Origin: Protonemura montana | Lineage: Eukaryota; Arthropoda; Insecta; Plecoptera; Nemouridae | Length of the DNA: 64,000 nucleotides | Direction of reading: 5' to 3' | Assembly: GCA_947568835.1 (NCBI GenBank) | Contig: OX387604.1 | Location: 27,080,851 to 27,144,850, forward strand | Shown: positions 1 to 15,000 of the stretch, one piece after another | Position numbering within the stretch: position 1 is the first letter of the stretch | Layout: each line of letters opens with the position of its first letter | Made by a program: the position numbers and the translations under genes | Notes under the pieces: generated by a model | The model's input: only the letters and a program-made list of their open reading frames with translations | Told to the model about the DNA's origin: nothing | The model's database searches: none

Positions 1-40
1 TCTACTCATTGACCGACGCCATTCGACCAGTGCCGCATAG
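1..40 (+). mobile_element. 5S-SINE tail fragment
   Basis: The first 40 bases match the 3' body of the 5S-derived SINE seen at 36473-37068, in the segment just before its CATGACCAGATGTC tail (shared ACCAGTGCCGCAT). It is truncated at base 40, lies in an intron of the CD36-family gene, and stops about 30 bp from the exon 72-275 donor. The rest may lie to the left of the window. Confidence 0.6.
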
Positions 41-71
41 TAAAGTAGTTGAAGAGACATGAAATTGTTAC

Positions 72-3000
72 CCCTATAAGCAGTCCCATCTGTTTCATGG
101 GTCGTCTATGCTTGGGATAGAACGTGTGAGCTAGGGCTGTCAGTTTATCATCATAACCAAACACCAACTCCTCGGCGGTCACGTGAACAAAGGGGCGTAA
201 CCCCAAGTTCCTCACTGCCATCGAAATCATCAGCTTGAGGAAGCGATTTAATGAGTTGCTCTGCGATGCTAAAGTCTGGGGAGAAATCAGTTTATTTCAC
301 GTATAAAAGCATTAAATTTTATTCATTTATTAACAAAATCTGTGTCGTTTGTTATTTAGTAATTGCAGGTGTGCATCCCATGTAATAGTGTATATAATAG
401 TGCCTATAATAGTGTATATAATAGTGCATATAATAGTGCCTATAATAGTGTATATAATAGTGCATATAATAGTGCCTATAATAGTGTATATAATAGTGCA
501 TATAATAGTGCATATAATAGTGCATATAATAGTGCATATAATAGTGCATATAATAGTGCATGTAATAGTGCATATAATAGTGCATATAATAGTGCATATA
601 ATAGTGCATATAATAGTGCATATAATAGTGCATATAATAGTGCATATAATAGTGCATATAATAGTGCATGTAATAGTGCATATAATAGTGCATATAATAG
701 TGCATATAATAGTGCATGTAATAGTGCATATAATAGTGCATATAATAGTGCATATAATAGTGCATATAATAGTGCATATAATAGTGCATATAATAGTGCA
801 TATAATAGTGCATATAATAGTGCATATAATAGTGCATATAATAGTGCATGTAATAGTGCATATAATAGTGCATATAAAAGTGCATATAATAGTGCATATA
901 ATAGTGCATATAATAGTGCATGTAATAGTGCATATAATAGTGCATATAATAGTGCATATAATAGTGCATATAAAAGTGCATATAATAGTGCATATAATAG
1001 TGCATATAATAGTGCATATAATAGTGCATATAATAGTGCATATAATAGTGCATGTAATAGTGCATATAATAGTGCATGTAATAGTGCATATAATAGTGCA
1101 TATAATAGTGCATATAATAGTGCATGTAACTACTTACCAGCAGTGGAATATTAGGTACAGTTAGTTTCAAAGATTTGTCCACTGAAAGCTCGGGAACAAA
1201 GTTAAGTATTTTGTTGTGTTGGTAGCTGACAGTTCCATTGTTGTGAAACTTGACGTTCACTTTCTCCATATCCTCCCTGAAAACATTAACATTAAACATT
1301 TGAACTCCCCCTGAAAACATTAACATGTAAACACTTGAACTCCCCCTGAAAACATTAACATGTAAACACTTGAACTCCCCCTGAAAACATTAACATTTCA
1401 ACACTTGAACTCCCCCTGAAAACATTAACATGTAAACACTTGAACTCCCCCTGAAAACATTAACATGTAAACACTTGAACTCCCCCTGAAAACATTAACA
1501 TTTCAACACTTGAACTCCCCCTGAAAACATTAACATGTAAACACTTGAACTCCCCCTGAAAACATTAACATGTAAACACTTGAACTCCCCCTGAAAACAT
1601 TAACATTAACACTTGAACTCCCCCTGAAAACATTAACATTTCAACACTTGAACTCCCCCTGAAAACATTAACATGTAAACACTTGAACTCCCCCTGAAAA
1701 CATTAACATTGAACATTTGAACTCCCCCTGAAAACATTAACATTTCAACACTTGAACTCCCCCTGAAAACATTAACATGTAAACACTTGAACTCCCCCTG
1801 AAAACATTAACATGTAACACTTGAACTCCCCCTGAAAACATTAACATTGAACATTTGAACTCCCCCTGAAAACATTAACATTAACACTTGAACTCCCCCT
1901 GAAAACATTAACATTAAACACTTGAACTCCCCCTGAAAACATTAACATGTAAACACTTGAACTCCCCCTGAAAACATTAACATGTAAACACTTGAACTCC
2001 CCCTGAAAACATTAACATGTAAACACTTGAACTCCCCCTGAAAACATTAACATGTAAACACTTGAACTCCCCCTGAAAACATTTACATTAAACAATTGAA
2101 CTCCCCCTGAAAACATTTACATTAAACAATTGAACTCCCCCTGAAAACATTAACATGTAAACACTTGAACTCCCCCTGAAAACATTAACATGTAACACTT
2201 GAACTCCCCCTGAAAACATTAACATTGAACATTTGAACTCCCCCTGAAAACATTAACATTAACACTTGAACTCCCCCTGAAAACATTAACATTAAACACT
2301 TGAACTCCCCCTGAAAACATTAACATGTAAACACTTGAACTCCCCCTGAAAACATTAACATGTAAACACTTGAACTCCCCCTGAAAACATTAACATGTAA
2401 ACACTTGAACTCCCCCTGAAAACATTAACATGTAAACACTTGAACTCCCCCTGAAAACATTTACATTAAACAATTGAACTCCCCCTGAAAACATTTACAT
2501 TAAACAATTGAACTCCCCCTGAAAACATTTACATTAAACAATTGAACTCCCCCTGAAAACACCTCCAATACAATATCTCCAATATCTCCAATATCTCCAA
2601 TATCTCCAATATCTCCAATATCTCCAATATCTGCAATATCTCCAATATTCGTAACATCGGGTAATGAGGTTGAATACGCAATTGCAAAATAAAAAAGAAA
2701 TTGCAGGGAAATTTGTCGATGTTTTTATGAACTTGACTTGACATGAATTAAAGTTTCTACTCAAACAGGACGTGGTTTTAAGCTGATTTTTTGTGAAATA
2801 TAAGAAATAAATAAATAAAGAAATGTTTGACGATTTTTAAACATACATTTTGTAAGAATAAAAGAACGTGTCGTACATTGCGTACATTGCGTACATTGCG
2901 TGCATTGCTTACATTGCGTACATTGCGTACATTGCGTACATTGCGTACATTGCGTACATTCTGTTTTACGCAAACTACTTTTTGATGTGATTTTTTTTGG

Positions 3001-6000
3001 CGCGAAGAAAGTGTCGAAGTCACTGGTTTAGATGAATTCAATGTCAAGAATGAAATGAATGACAGAGCAACACAAGGAACATTCAAACCATGATGAAGCA
3101 CAATTACAGAATGACGAGACCTTGAAAATATTGATGCTCACTCACCTGTATACATACGGACCAACTTCAACAAGCTTTGGTTTTTCCCCAAAATTGAGAA
3201 AATTCTCTGCGTTCGTCACATTGAATATGTAGACTTTGGTGAGTCTGATGACTCCTGGTCTTTGCCAGTAGTGGTAACTCAACGATCCATTTATTACTCT
3301 AAGATGCTGTGGAAATAAAATACAAGATAAATACTCAGACATTGCTTTATAAGATAGCAGAATTGAGAAGCTCTGTCAGGCGATCTCAGCACCTCCATGG
3401 CTACCAAATGTTGAATCTACCATTGAACCTCCTATGCTAGGCCATGATATACCCGTGGTTACATCAGATAGCAGAATTGAGAAGCTCTGTCAGGCGATCT
3501 CAGCACCTCCATGGCTACCAAACGTTGAATCTACCATTGAACCTCCTATGCTAGGTCATGATATACCCGTGGTAACATAAGATAGCAGAATTGAGAAGCT
3601 CTGTCAGGCGATCTCAGCATCTCCATGGCTACCAAATGTTGAATCTACCATTGAACCTCCTATGCTAGGTCATGATATACCCGTGGTAACATAAGATAGC
3701 AGAATTGAGAAGCTCTGTCAGGCGATCTCAGCATCTCCATGGCTACCAAATGTTGAATCTACCATTGAACCTCCTATGCTAGGCCATGATATACCCGTGG
3801 TAACATAAGATAGCAGAATTGAGAAGCTCTGTCAGGCGATCTCAGCATCTCCATGGCTACCAAATGTTGAATCTACCATTGAACCTCCTATGCTAGGCCA
3901 TGATATACCCGTGGTAACATAAGATAGCAGAATTGAGAAGCTCTGTCAGGCGATCTCAGCATCTCCATGGCTACTAAACGTTGAATCTACCATTGAACCT
4001 CCTATGCTAGGCCATGATATACCCGTGGTAACATAAGATAGCAGAATTGAGAAGCTCTGTCAGGCGATCTCAGCACCTCCATGGCTACCAAACGTTGAAT
4101 CTACCATTGAACCTCCTATGCTAGGCCATGATATACCCGTGGTAACATAAGATAGCAGGATTGAGAAGCTCTGTCAGGCGATCTCAGCATCTCCATGGCT
4201 ACTAAACGTTGAATCTACCATTGAACCTCCTATGCTAGGCCATGATATACCCGTGGTAACATAAGATAGCAGAATTGAGAAGCTCTGTCAGGCGATCTCA
4301 GCATCTCCATGGCTACCAAATGTTGAATCTAACAATCATACTCGTTTGTCTTACAATAATGTTATGTTTTGGAAGTTGGTAACGAAAAATGGTTTCTTGG
4401 AAAATGTCATGTGAACGTCTCGAAGTAGGTTTTATCAGCGCTGTACGAACCAACACTTATTATTTTCTTATTCTTTCGAGGACTTGCGATTATCGCAGCA
4501 AGTTGAAAGGTTGAATAATATACCTAAATTGCTAGAGATTATTTTGTTACGTTTATCGCCTACAAGTTATTTCAGTGTGAAAGCGATTGAATTTAAAGAT
4601 GCACCTCTTGAAGACACATGCCCATGTAATGACGTTTCATACTGAGATATTTAAGAAGAGTTAAGAGTTTAGAATTTGTTGCATCACTTTAAACAAGAAG
4701 ATTCGCAGGAAGGAACGTGTCTTGAGAGGTGCTAAAAATGACCTTTGAGTTGGCATGCCTTCAAGCAACAAAAAAAAATGTGTCTTTGTCAAGCACAGGT
4801 AATTGGTTTGCACATGGCTTGGTTGTTGGTACTCACTTTTAAAATGATATAATCCGCCCATGGTATGGATGATAAAATAATTCCAATTGCTAATGTGAAT
4901 AATCCGAAACATAGCACAGCGAGCCGAGCTGAAACAAAAAGAAAATAAGCGATTAGTAATGACTCAAAGTATAAGAAGTAACATCAAGATATATGTGGGT
5001 CAGTAACATGACGTGAAATATGCGTGAAATACGCGTGAAATATGCGGACACGGATGTTTAGTCCTTGTCCACCATTTTGACTGATTACATGACAGCAAAC
5101 TTGGACCGAACTAAGACTAGGACCGGATGAATGCCAGTCATCTTAAAGCATCGCTGTTTCGTCAGGTACAGATATTAGGCAAAGACTTTCCCAAACATGT
5201 CATAACATTGTGTACCATTGATAGGTGACGACCACTTTCTTATATTAATAACATGCTCGTGGATAGATTTGTCTGCATTTAATGTAATCAAGGTTATGTT
5301 CGAAATATTCAAACAACCAGTGACAGTTGTTTAAATGTAACGGTTATTTGAAATGAATAGAAAGGGGAAGTTATGCCGCATTGTGTATTGCATTGTGGGT
5401 TTTTTTGTCTTGATTATCTCATAATCGATGATTAATCATGAGTTTTGTTTTCTCGAGTCGCTGGCTTCACTTTCGATTGTCCATTTCAAGTGCGAGTCTC
5501 GATGTTGTTTAGTAAAATCTAGGTCATTATCTCATCGCATAAAAACTGCTGGCAATGTTGCTAAAAAAACAACTCGTTTCATTCACTGACTTGTTCAGAA
5601 ATAAGTGGACCAGCGCAGGAATTTGCATGTCATTTTTTTTTATCGATATTAGCAAATTCTTGTGTGTTGATCGATATCATCAACGTTTTCATCATTTTAT
5701 GCACAATTATTGATCGCAAAATATCGAAATGTACACATCCATTTGTTCAGGTCAAATAAATATTATAATGAGGCACACTAAATTATAATAATTGATACAA
5801 TTAAAACTGGTGATGTTGTTATCCTTGCAAATAGGTAAATACTTGATGAAGAAAAAAGTGACCTTCTTAAATTTATATCATTATTAGATATGTTTAGAAA
5901 CTTCTAAAAGTCTCCCAAAAGTGTCTCAAAAATGTGATATTAATATTGATGATCTATAATATTGTTATTATATTATTATATTATTATATTATTAGCTTGT

Positions 6001-9000
6001 AAGTTTGTATTGTATTATGATTGTTTAACACAAAGGTACATCGCGAGGTTTACGTTATTCTTATTTCGATAATTCTTCAAGACAGTAAATTAATTAGCAC
6101 GTGTTCTCAGTTTACTTCCGTGTAATCATGCTAAGATGTTGGACGTCAATGTGCGTGAGTTGCCGACAAAGCATTTGCGTGACGATACAGTTTTACCTCA
6201 CGCAATGCGAGGCTAAATCTGCTTGAATAATGAATATCAAACTCAATCATAGTTTCAACTCTTGAAATAAATTGCTCTAAAATCAACACAAATGATTCAC
6301 CACAGTAACATACTACACATACTGCACATACCGTATATACTATCAAATTTCAACTAAAAAACAATTTCAGGTTAGATCACCAAAGTTAAGCAACAATGCG
6401 CTGGGTCAGGTATTGGATGGGTGACCATCATACACATGACCAGTTCTGTTCGGGAGAGAGGTTGGAGGGATGAAAGTTAAGCAACACTGCGCTGGGTCAG
6501 GTATTGGATGGGTGACCATCATACACATGACCAGTTCTGTTCGGGAGAGAGGTTGGAGGAATAAAAGTTAAGCAACACTACGCTGAGTTAGGTATTGGAT
6601 GGGTGACCATCATACACATGACCAGTTCTGTTCGGGAGAGAGGTTGGAGGGATGAAAGTTAAGCAACACTGCGCTGGGTCAGGTATTGGATGGGTGACCA
6701 TCATACACATGACCAGTTCTGTTCGGGAGAGAGGTTGGAGGGATAAAAGTTAAGCAACACTGCACTAAGTCAGGTATCGGATGGGTGACCATCATACACA
6801 TGACCAGTTCTGTTCGGGAGAGAGGTTGGAGGGATGAAAGTTAAGCAACACTGCGCTGGGTCAGGTATTGGATGGGTGACCATCATACACATGACCATTT
6901 CTGTTCGGGAGAGAGGTTGGAGGGATAAAAGTTAAGCAACACTGCACTAAGTCAGGTATCGGATGGGTGACCATCATACACATGACCAGTTCTGTTCGGG
7001 AGAGAGGTTGGAGGGATGAAAGTTAAGCAACACTGCGCTGGGTCAGGTATTGGATGGGTGACCATCATACACATGACCAGTTCTGTTCGGGAGAGAGGTT
7101 GGAGGGATAAAAGTTAAGCAACACTGCACTAAGTCAGGTATCGGATGGGTGACCATCATACACATGACCAGTTCTGTTCGGGAGAGAGGTTGGAGGGATG
7201 AAAGTTAAGCAACACTGCGCTGGGTCAGGTATTGGATGGGTGACCATCATACACATGACCATTTCTGTTCGGGAGAGAGGTTGGAGGGATAAAAGTTAAG
7301 CAACACTGCGCTGATTCAGGTATTGAATGGGTGACTTTCATACGCATGGCCAGTTCTGTTCGGGAAAGAGGTTGGAGGGATGAAAGTTAGTACAGCAACT
7401 TCACTCGCCTTGCTTATCAACCTCTCTACAGAATGGATTTGTGGAGGAATCCTGTTGTTCGAGTTGTACCGTCCTTCGGAAGGGACGTTAAGCCGGTGGT
7501 CCTTTTGTTGCATTCAAGCTACCTGTTGGTCCCGGGTTTATCCTCCTCCCTTCTAGGCTAGGTTAGGCTCTTCATCTCTCCCATCATCACCTACTCATTA
7601 ACTCATGAAAGTGCGTCGTTAAACACCACAAATCAAGAAATATATCATAACTTAACCTGAAATTATTTCCAACTGTCGATGTTATTATTAAATAACAAAT
7701 AAATAAATAAACACTCGACTGCCGTGTAAACGCAATCAACAATAACATCTTCTGAGTTGTGTGATCTTTTGTTCGAAGCGTGTGTTTAGAAAGATGTGCA
7801 TGTGCATCACGATGACATTGCATCGATGCACATGGAAAGAAATGTTGAAAAAAATGCAGAAAATTGCAATAAGCTTGAATGCATGTGCATCAAACACAAT
7901 TGAAAGAAACTTTGGGTCAAGGACATGATTTTCTATGAGGTTAATTACTTGCATGAGAATAACGAGTAACCCAGACCCAGCTGATGAATTACTAGCATGA
8001 GAATAACGAGTAACCCAGGCCCAGCTGATGAATTACTAGCATGAGAATAACGAGTAACCCAGGCCCAGCTGATGAATTACTAGCATGAGAATAACGAGTA
8101 ACCCAGACCCAGCTGATGAATTACTAGCATGAGAATAACGAGTAACCCAGACCCAGCTGATGAATTACTAGCATGAGAATAACGAGTAACCCAGACCCAG
8201 CTGATGAATTACTAGCATGAGAATAACGAGTAACCCAGACCCAGCTAATGAATAACTAGCATGAGAATAACGAGTAACCCAGCTGATGAATTACTAGCAT
8301 GAGAATAACGAGTAACCCAGCTGATGAATTACTAGAATGAGAATAACGAGTAACCCAGACCCAGCTGATGAATTACTAGCATGAGAATAACGAGTAACCC
8401 AGACCCAGCTGATGAATTACTTGCATGAGAATAACGAGTAACCCAGACCCAGCTGATGAATTACTAGCATGAGAATAACGAGTAACCCAGACCCAGCTGA
8501 TGAATTACTAGCATGAGAATAACGAGTAACCCAGCTGATGAATTACTAGCATGAGAATAACGAGTAACCCAGACCCAGCTGATGAATTACTTGCATGAGA
8601 ATAACGAGTAACCCAGCTGATGAATTACTAGCATGAGAATAACGAGTAACCCAGACCCAGCTGATGAATTACTTGCATGAGAATAACGAGTAACCCAGCT
8701 GATGAATTACTAGCATGAGAATAACGAGTAACCCAGACCCAGCTGATGAATTACTAGCATAAGAATAACGAGTAACCCAGACCCAGCTGATGAATTACTT
8801 GCATGAGAATAACGAGTAACCCAGCTGATGAATTACTAGCATGAGAATAACGAGTAACCCAGACCCAGCTGATGAATTACTAGCATAAGAATAACGAGTA
8901 ACCCAGACCCAGCTGATGAATTACTAGCATGAGAATAACGAGTAACCCAGCTGATGAATTACTAGCATGAGAATAACGAGTAACCCAGACCCAGCTGATG

Positions 9001-12000
9001 AATTACTTGCATGAGAATAACGAGTAACCCAGGCCCAGCTGATGAATTACTAGCATGAGAATAACGAGTAACCCAGACCCAGCTGATGAATTATTAGCAT
9101 AAGAATAACGAGTAACCCAGACCCAGGTGATGAATTACTAGCATGAGAATAACGAGTAACCCAGACCCAGCTGATGAATTACTAGCATGAGAATAACGAG
9201 TAACCCAGCTGATGAATTACTTGCATGAGAATAACGAGTAACCCAGACCCAGCTGATGAATTACTAGCATGAGAATAACGAGTAACCCAGACCCAGCTGA
9301 TGAATTACTAGCATGAGAATAACGAGTAACCCAGACCCAGCTGATGAATTACTTGCATGAGAATAACGAGTAACCCAGACCCAGCTGATGAATTACTTGC
9401 ATGAGAATAACGAGTAACCCAGACCCAGCTGATGAATTACTAGCATGTGAATAACGAGTAACCCAGCTGATGAATTACTAGCATGAGAATAACGAGTAAC
9501 CCAGACCCAGCTGATGAATTACTTGCATGAGAATAACGAGTAACCCAGGCCCAGCTGATGAATTACTAGCATGAGAATAACGAGTAACCCAGACCCAGCT
9601 GATGAATTACTAGCATGAGAATAACGAGTAACCCAGCTGATGAATTACTAGCATGAGAATAACGAGTAACCCAGACCCAGCTGATGAATTACTTGCATGA
9701 GAATAACGAGTAACCCAGCTGATGAATTACTTGCATGAGAATAACGAGTAACCCAGACCCAGCTGATGAATTACTTGCATGAGAATAACGAGTAACCCAG
9801 ACCCAGCTGATGAATTACTTGCATGAGAATAACGAGTAACCCAGACCCAGCTGATGAATTACTAGCATGAGAATAACGAGTAACCCAGACCCAGCTGATG
9901 AATTACTTGCATGAGAATAACGAGTAACCCAGACCCAGCTGATGAATTACTTGCATGAGAATAACGAGTAACCCAGACCCAGCTGATGAATTACTAGCAT
10001 GTGAATAACGAGTAACCCAGCTGATGAATTACTAGCATGAGAATAACGAGTAACCCAGACCCAGCTGATGAATTACTTGCATGAGAATAACGAGTAACCC
10101 AGACCCAGCTGATGAATTACTAGCATGAGAATAACGAGTAACCCAGCTGATGAATTACTAGCATGAGAATAACGAGTAACCCAGACCCAGCTGATGAATT
10201 ACTTGCATGAGAATAACGAGTAACCCAGACCCAGCTGATGAATTACTTGCATGAGAATAACGAGTAACCCAGCTGATGAATTACTAGCATGAGAATAACG
10301 AGTAACCCAGCTGATGAATTACTAGCATGAGAATAACGAGTAACCCAGACCCAGCTGATGAATTACTAGCATGAGAATAACGAGTAACCCAGACCCAGCT
10401 GATGAATTACTAGCATGAGAATAACGAGTATTCCAGGCCCAGCTGATGAATTATTTGGGTAAACTTGGCCTTCAGAATTAAAAAAAAATTTTGTTTCTTT
10501 GATCTTTAGGCGTTGGTACTAAAATAGTTTTTCACAACTAGCTGTTGTTATATGTTTTTAATTGATGGTTAAAATGATGGTAATTTATTTGGTTTATTGT
10601 CCAGTTTTCCTTGCTTTAAAAATTGAGTTGGAAACCAATTGTTTGTCTTATGTTTGTTAAATCTTTTATTTAAATTAATTCTATTTTACGATCAATATGA
10701 TTTCATTGTGATTCATTTAAAAACACTAAATGAGGAGTTTACCTGAAAAATTGATTGAAAAAGAATTGTTTCTACAAGAAGTTGTTCTATTGAATAAGTA
10801 AGATGATGATTTGTTTTAAAATTTTGTAACACAAATATTCGGCACAGGCGGTTTCCTTGATGTATACTTGTTCAATTTTTACACATTCCATAACAAATAC
10901 AGAATCATAACTAAGGTCATTTTTGTTTGGCGAAACCAAACCGTTTTTTTTTTATGATTTTTTTATAATTACAGTCATTTATTTTATTGATCCTCGAAAA
11001 AACTTGCCAAAAAAAAATCTGTAGCAAATTATATTTTTTATTAAGACTACAATAAATTGTCTTTCATGAGCTTGTATTTCTGTTGTAGGTTGGTATATCT
11101 TATGTAGTTACAAGAAATGATTTCTTAAATTAAGATGAAAGAAGATTTCCCTTTAAACCGTCCTGGAATAATACTATGGTTTAGCTGCTGTTTAGAGATC
11201 GTGTTAAGAAATTATCAAGGCTTGCAAAGATTCTCTGCTTTATTTGCTATTTGCCTGAGAAATGTTTCGCGAAGACGTTTGCAAAAGATCTGTTAAATTG
11301 CACCTTTTCAAAAGCATTCTAAGGGTTTTTCAAAAATGAAATGTTCTCTCGTCTCCAAAATGCACCAAACTTTGTTGATTTACTTCGTTTTCTTAAAGAA
11401 AGTGTTTTTTAAAGAAACTGGAATTAAAGTTCGCATGAGTAGCATTTTTCACTGCCACGATGACTCAAGAACTCGACAGTGACGTCACACTTTTCATATG
11501 CGTCTGTGAAAATATAAAATGATAATATATCACATTACAAAACCTCTTTGCAAATCATTAAGAAAAACCAATAAAATCCAAGAAAATGTATCCTTGAAAA
11601 GAAAGGGTCATTTACTTACGAAATTAGCATGTGAAACACATGGCAAATAATCGATGCTTATTTTCTTGGAAGATTTCTAAGTCAATATAAGTCAGTCTAA
11701 GTCGGCAAATACCAAAAGTTGGTGATTTTTTCAGACAAATTTGCAAATTAAAAACGTCAAACTTTATTGTTTGGGAAATATCTTGGCTTAAGTTAAACAT
11801 GCCACAAATATTGCACTTTACATCAATTCCTGGCAATAATTTAGCATAATGTAGCATAATGTAGAATAATGTAGCATAATGTAGCATAACGTAGCATAAT
11901 TTAGCATTGCTTTTGGTTGCGCAAATTATTTCAATCAGAAATCAATTTATATGATAAAACTCCCGCCATATTATTACAAGACTTGTTTTCTCCTTCTTTG

Positions 12001-15000
12001 CTTCGGAATCCACAATTTTACCGAACGTCTTGACCACGTGTTCTTGTCAGAAGTTGCAACTCAAGTTGTCTGCAATCTCTACTTTAGTTGCAACTCAAGT
12101 TGTCTGCAATCTCTACTTTAGTTGCAACTCAAGTTGTCTGCAATCTCTACTTTAGTTGCAACTCAAGTTGTCTGCAATCTCTACTTTAGTTGCAACTCAA
12201 GTTGTCTGCAATCTCTACTTTAGTTGCAACTCAAGTTGTCTGCAATCTCTACTTTAGTTGCAACTCAAGTTGTCTGCAATCTCTACTTTAGTTGCAACTC
12301 AAGTTGTCTGCAATCTCTACTTTAGTTGCAACTCAAGTTGTCTGCAATCTCTACTTTAGTTGCAACTCAAGTTGTCTGCAATCTCTACTTTAGTTGCAAC
12401 TCAAGTTGTCTGCAATCTCTACTTTAGTTGCAACTCAAGTTGTCTGCAATCTCTACTTTAGTTGCAACTCAAGTTGTCTGCAATCTCTACTTTAGTTGCA
12501 ACTCAAGTTGTCTGCAATCTCTACTTTAGTTGCAACTCAAGTTGTCTGCAATCTCTACTTTAGTTGCAACTCAAGTTGTCTGCAATCTCTACTTTAGTTG
12601 CAACTCAAGTTGTCTGCAATCTGATTATGTAATTTTTTCCAGGCTCTCTGCAGGATATTTTATTTATTTGTTGTGTTTAACTACGCACTGTTTTGACATC
12701 TGGCCATGCGGCACTGGTCTAATGGCGTCGGTGAATGAGTGGATGATGATGAGGATGATGATGAACCTAACCTAGCCTAGAAAGGAGGAGGGGAAACCCG
12801 GTGTCGCACGTAGCCTACTTCTGTCGAAGACCAAGGAGACCACCGGCTTAACGTCCCTTCCGAAGGACGGTACAACGCGAACAACAGGATTCCTCCACAA
12901 ATCCATGCTGTCGAGAGGTTGATAAGCAAGGCGAGTGAAGTTGCTGTACTAACTTTCATCCCTCCAACCTCTCTCCCGAACAGAACTGGTCATGTGTATG
13001 ATGATCACCCATCCAATACCTGACTCAGCGCAGTGTTGCTTAACTTTCATCCCTCCAACACCTCTCCCAAACAGAACTGGTCATATGTATGATGGTCACC
13101 CATCCAATACCTGACTCAGCGCAGTGTTGCTTAACTTTCATCCCTCCAACCTCTCTCCCGAACAGAACTGGTCATATGTATGATGGTCACCCATTCAATA
13201 CCCGACTCAGCGCAGTGTTGCTTAACTTCAGTGATCTAACGAGAACCTGTGTTTCCAACATGCCAAACCGTTCGGTCTCTTCAGGTTTAGTTCCGATCCT
13301 AGCCTCCAGGGGCAACCAACAGAAGGTCACAAGAGTTGTAGGTTTTCATCTCATCTGATAGTTAATTAGAAATATGCACAAAAAATCCGGAAGTAATTTT
13401 AAATCAAGCAACACGAGTAATTGATTTGAAAGATTGCGTGATATCGGTGTGCATTTCACAGTCGCCACTTTTTAGGTTAGGTTGACAAAACTTCGAAATA
13501 TTTGTATTTTGACCGTTGAAAAGTGAAATAAAGAAGTGAAGAGAAGAGAAGAATGATCTTAGACAATGATTCATTCTCCAAGAAGGTACAGTTTGCCACC
13601 AAACACTTAATGTCTGAGATATAATTAAGTTACATCATAGAAAGAATTATGAGTCAAATAACTTTTAATTCGTTTAGAAATAACGTGCATTCTACGAGTT
13701 GTACGATTTCAGGTAGAAAAAGTGCAGACATGAAGGGAAATCAGCAAAGCATTTCGTCCAGTAAATAAGTGTAGTGGATAATTACCGTGATACTGACTTC
13801 TATACCTTGCATTATCATTGTAATTATACTTCACTTGAGCTCCACGTGAGCTTCATTACAGCTTCATTACAGCTTCATTACAGCTTCATTACAGCTCCGA
13901 GGTATAATTAGCAGAAGTGATTGTTGCTTGATAAGCCACTAACAGTTCAAAAAGAAATGACAAAATGAAGAATTTGGCAAGTGTCGAATTGTAGGCAGTT
14001 TTATATTCTGGTCTTCAAACCAAAATGTGTCGCATGTGTTTCCGGAAATAGCAAATGGATGTCATGAATGTCATGGATGTCATGGATGTCATAGATGTCA
14101 TGAATGCCATGGATGTCATGGATGTCATGGATGTCATGGATGTCATGGATGTCATGGATGTCACGAATTTCATGTATGTCATGAATGTCATGGATGTCAT
14201 TAATGTCATTAATGTCATGAATGTCATGAATGTCATGAATGTCATTATTATTATTATTATTATTATTATTTGTGGTGTTTAACGACGCACTGTTTTGACA
14301 TCTGGTCATGCGGCACTGGTCTAATGGCGTCGGTGAATGAGTGGATGATGATGAGTATGATGATGAACCTAACCTAGCCTAGAAGGGAGGAGGGGAAACC
14401 CGGTGCCGGCACGTAGTCTACTCCTGTCGAAGACCAAGGGGACCACCGGCTTAACGTCCCTTCCGAAGGACGGTACAACGCGAACAACAGGATTCCTCCA
14501 CAAATCCATGCTGTCGAGAGGTTGATAAGCAAGGCGAGTGAAGTTGCTGTACTAACTTTCATCCCTCCAACCTCTCTCCCAAACAGAACTGATCATGAGT
14601 ATGATGGTCGACCATCCAATACCTGACTCAGCGCAGTGTTGCTTAACTTCGGTGATATTATGAGAACCGGTGTTTCCAACACGCATGAATGTCATGAATG
14701 TCGCTGATATCATGAAAGTCATGGATGTCATGAATGTCATGGATGTCAAATCATCACGATATCATGATTATAATTTTAGAATGTGTTTCTAATAATAAAA
14801 GAAAGTTTTGGGCATCGACCTTGAGGTGATTAAACCCGTTGAAAAGTTGTCCTGCAGAAATCAAGTTGTTGTTGTTTATGATGTTTAATTTGAATCCGGT
14901 CTGAAATCTTCCTACGTTTGCAGTGAATGATGACTAATTTTCTTGTAGGCTTGTGACCCTTCACAGTTTGCTTATCTAACAAATGCAACCTTGATTTGAA

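Noticed and set aside
349-1326. Long ORFs over the 12-bp array ([24 protein letters not shown]), one running into CD36 exon 3
   Set aside because: The unit is stop-free and the frame is read through an intron; the true exon 3 is bounded by GT/AG sites that fit the family.
6371-7300. 5S rRNA gene cluster
   Set aside because: Units hold only the middle of 5S rRNA, lack its 5' and 3' ends and terminators, and are attached to a SINE body.
8000-10455. CRISPR-like array
   Set aside because: Units are contiguous with no unique spacers, in eukaryotic DNA; it is an ordinary minisatellite.
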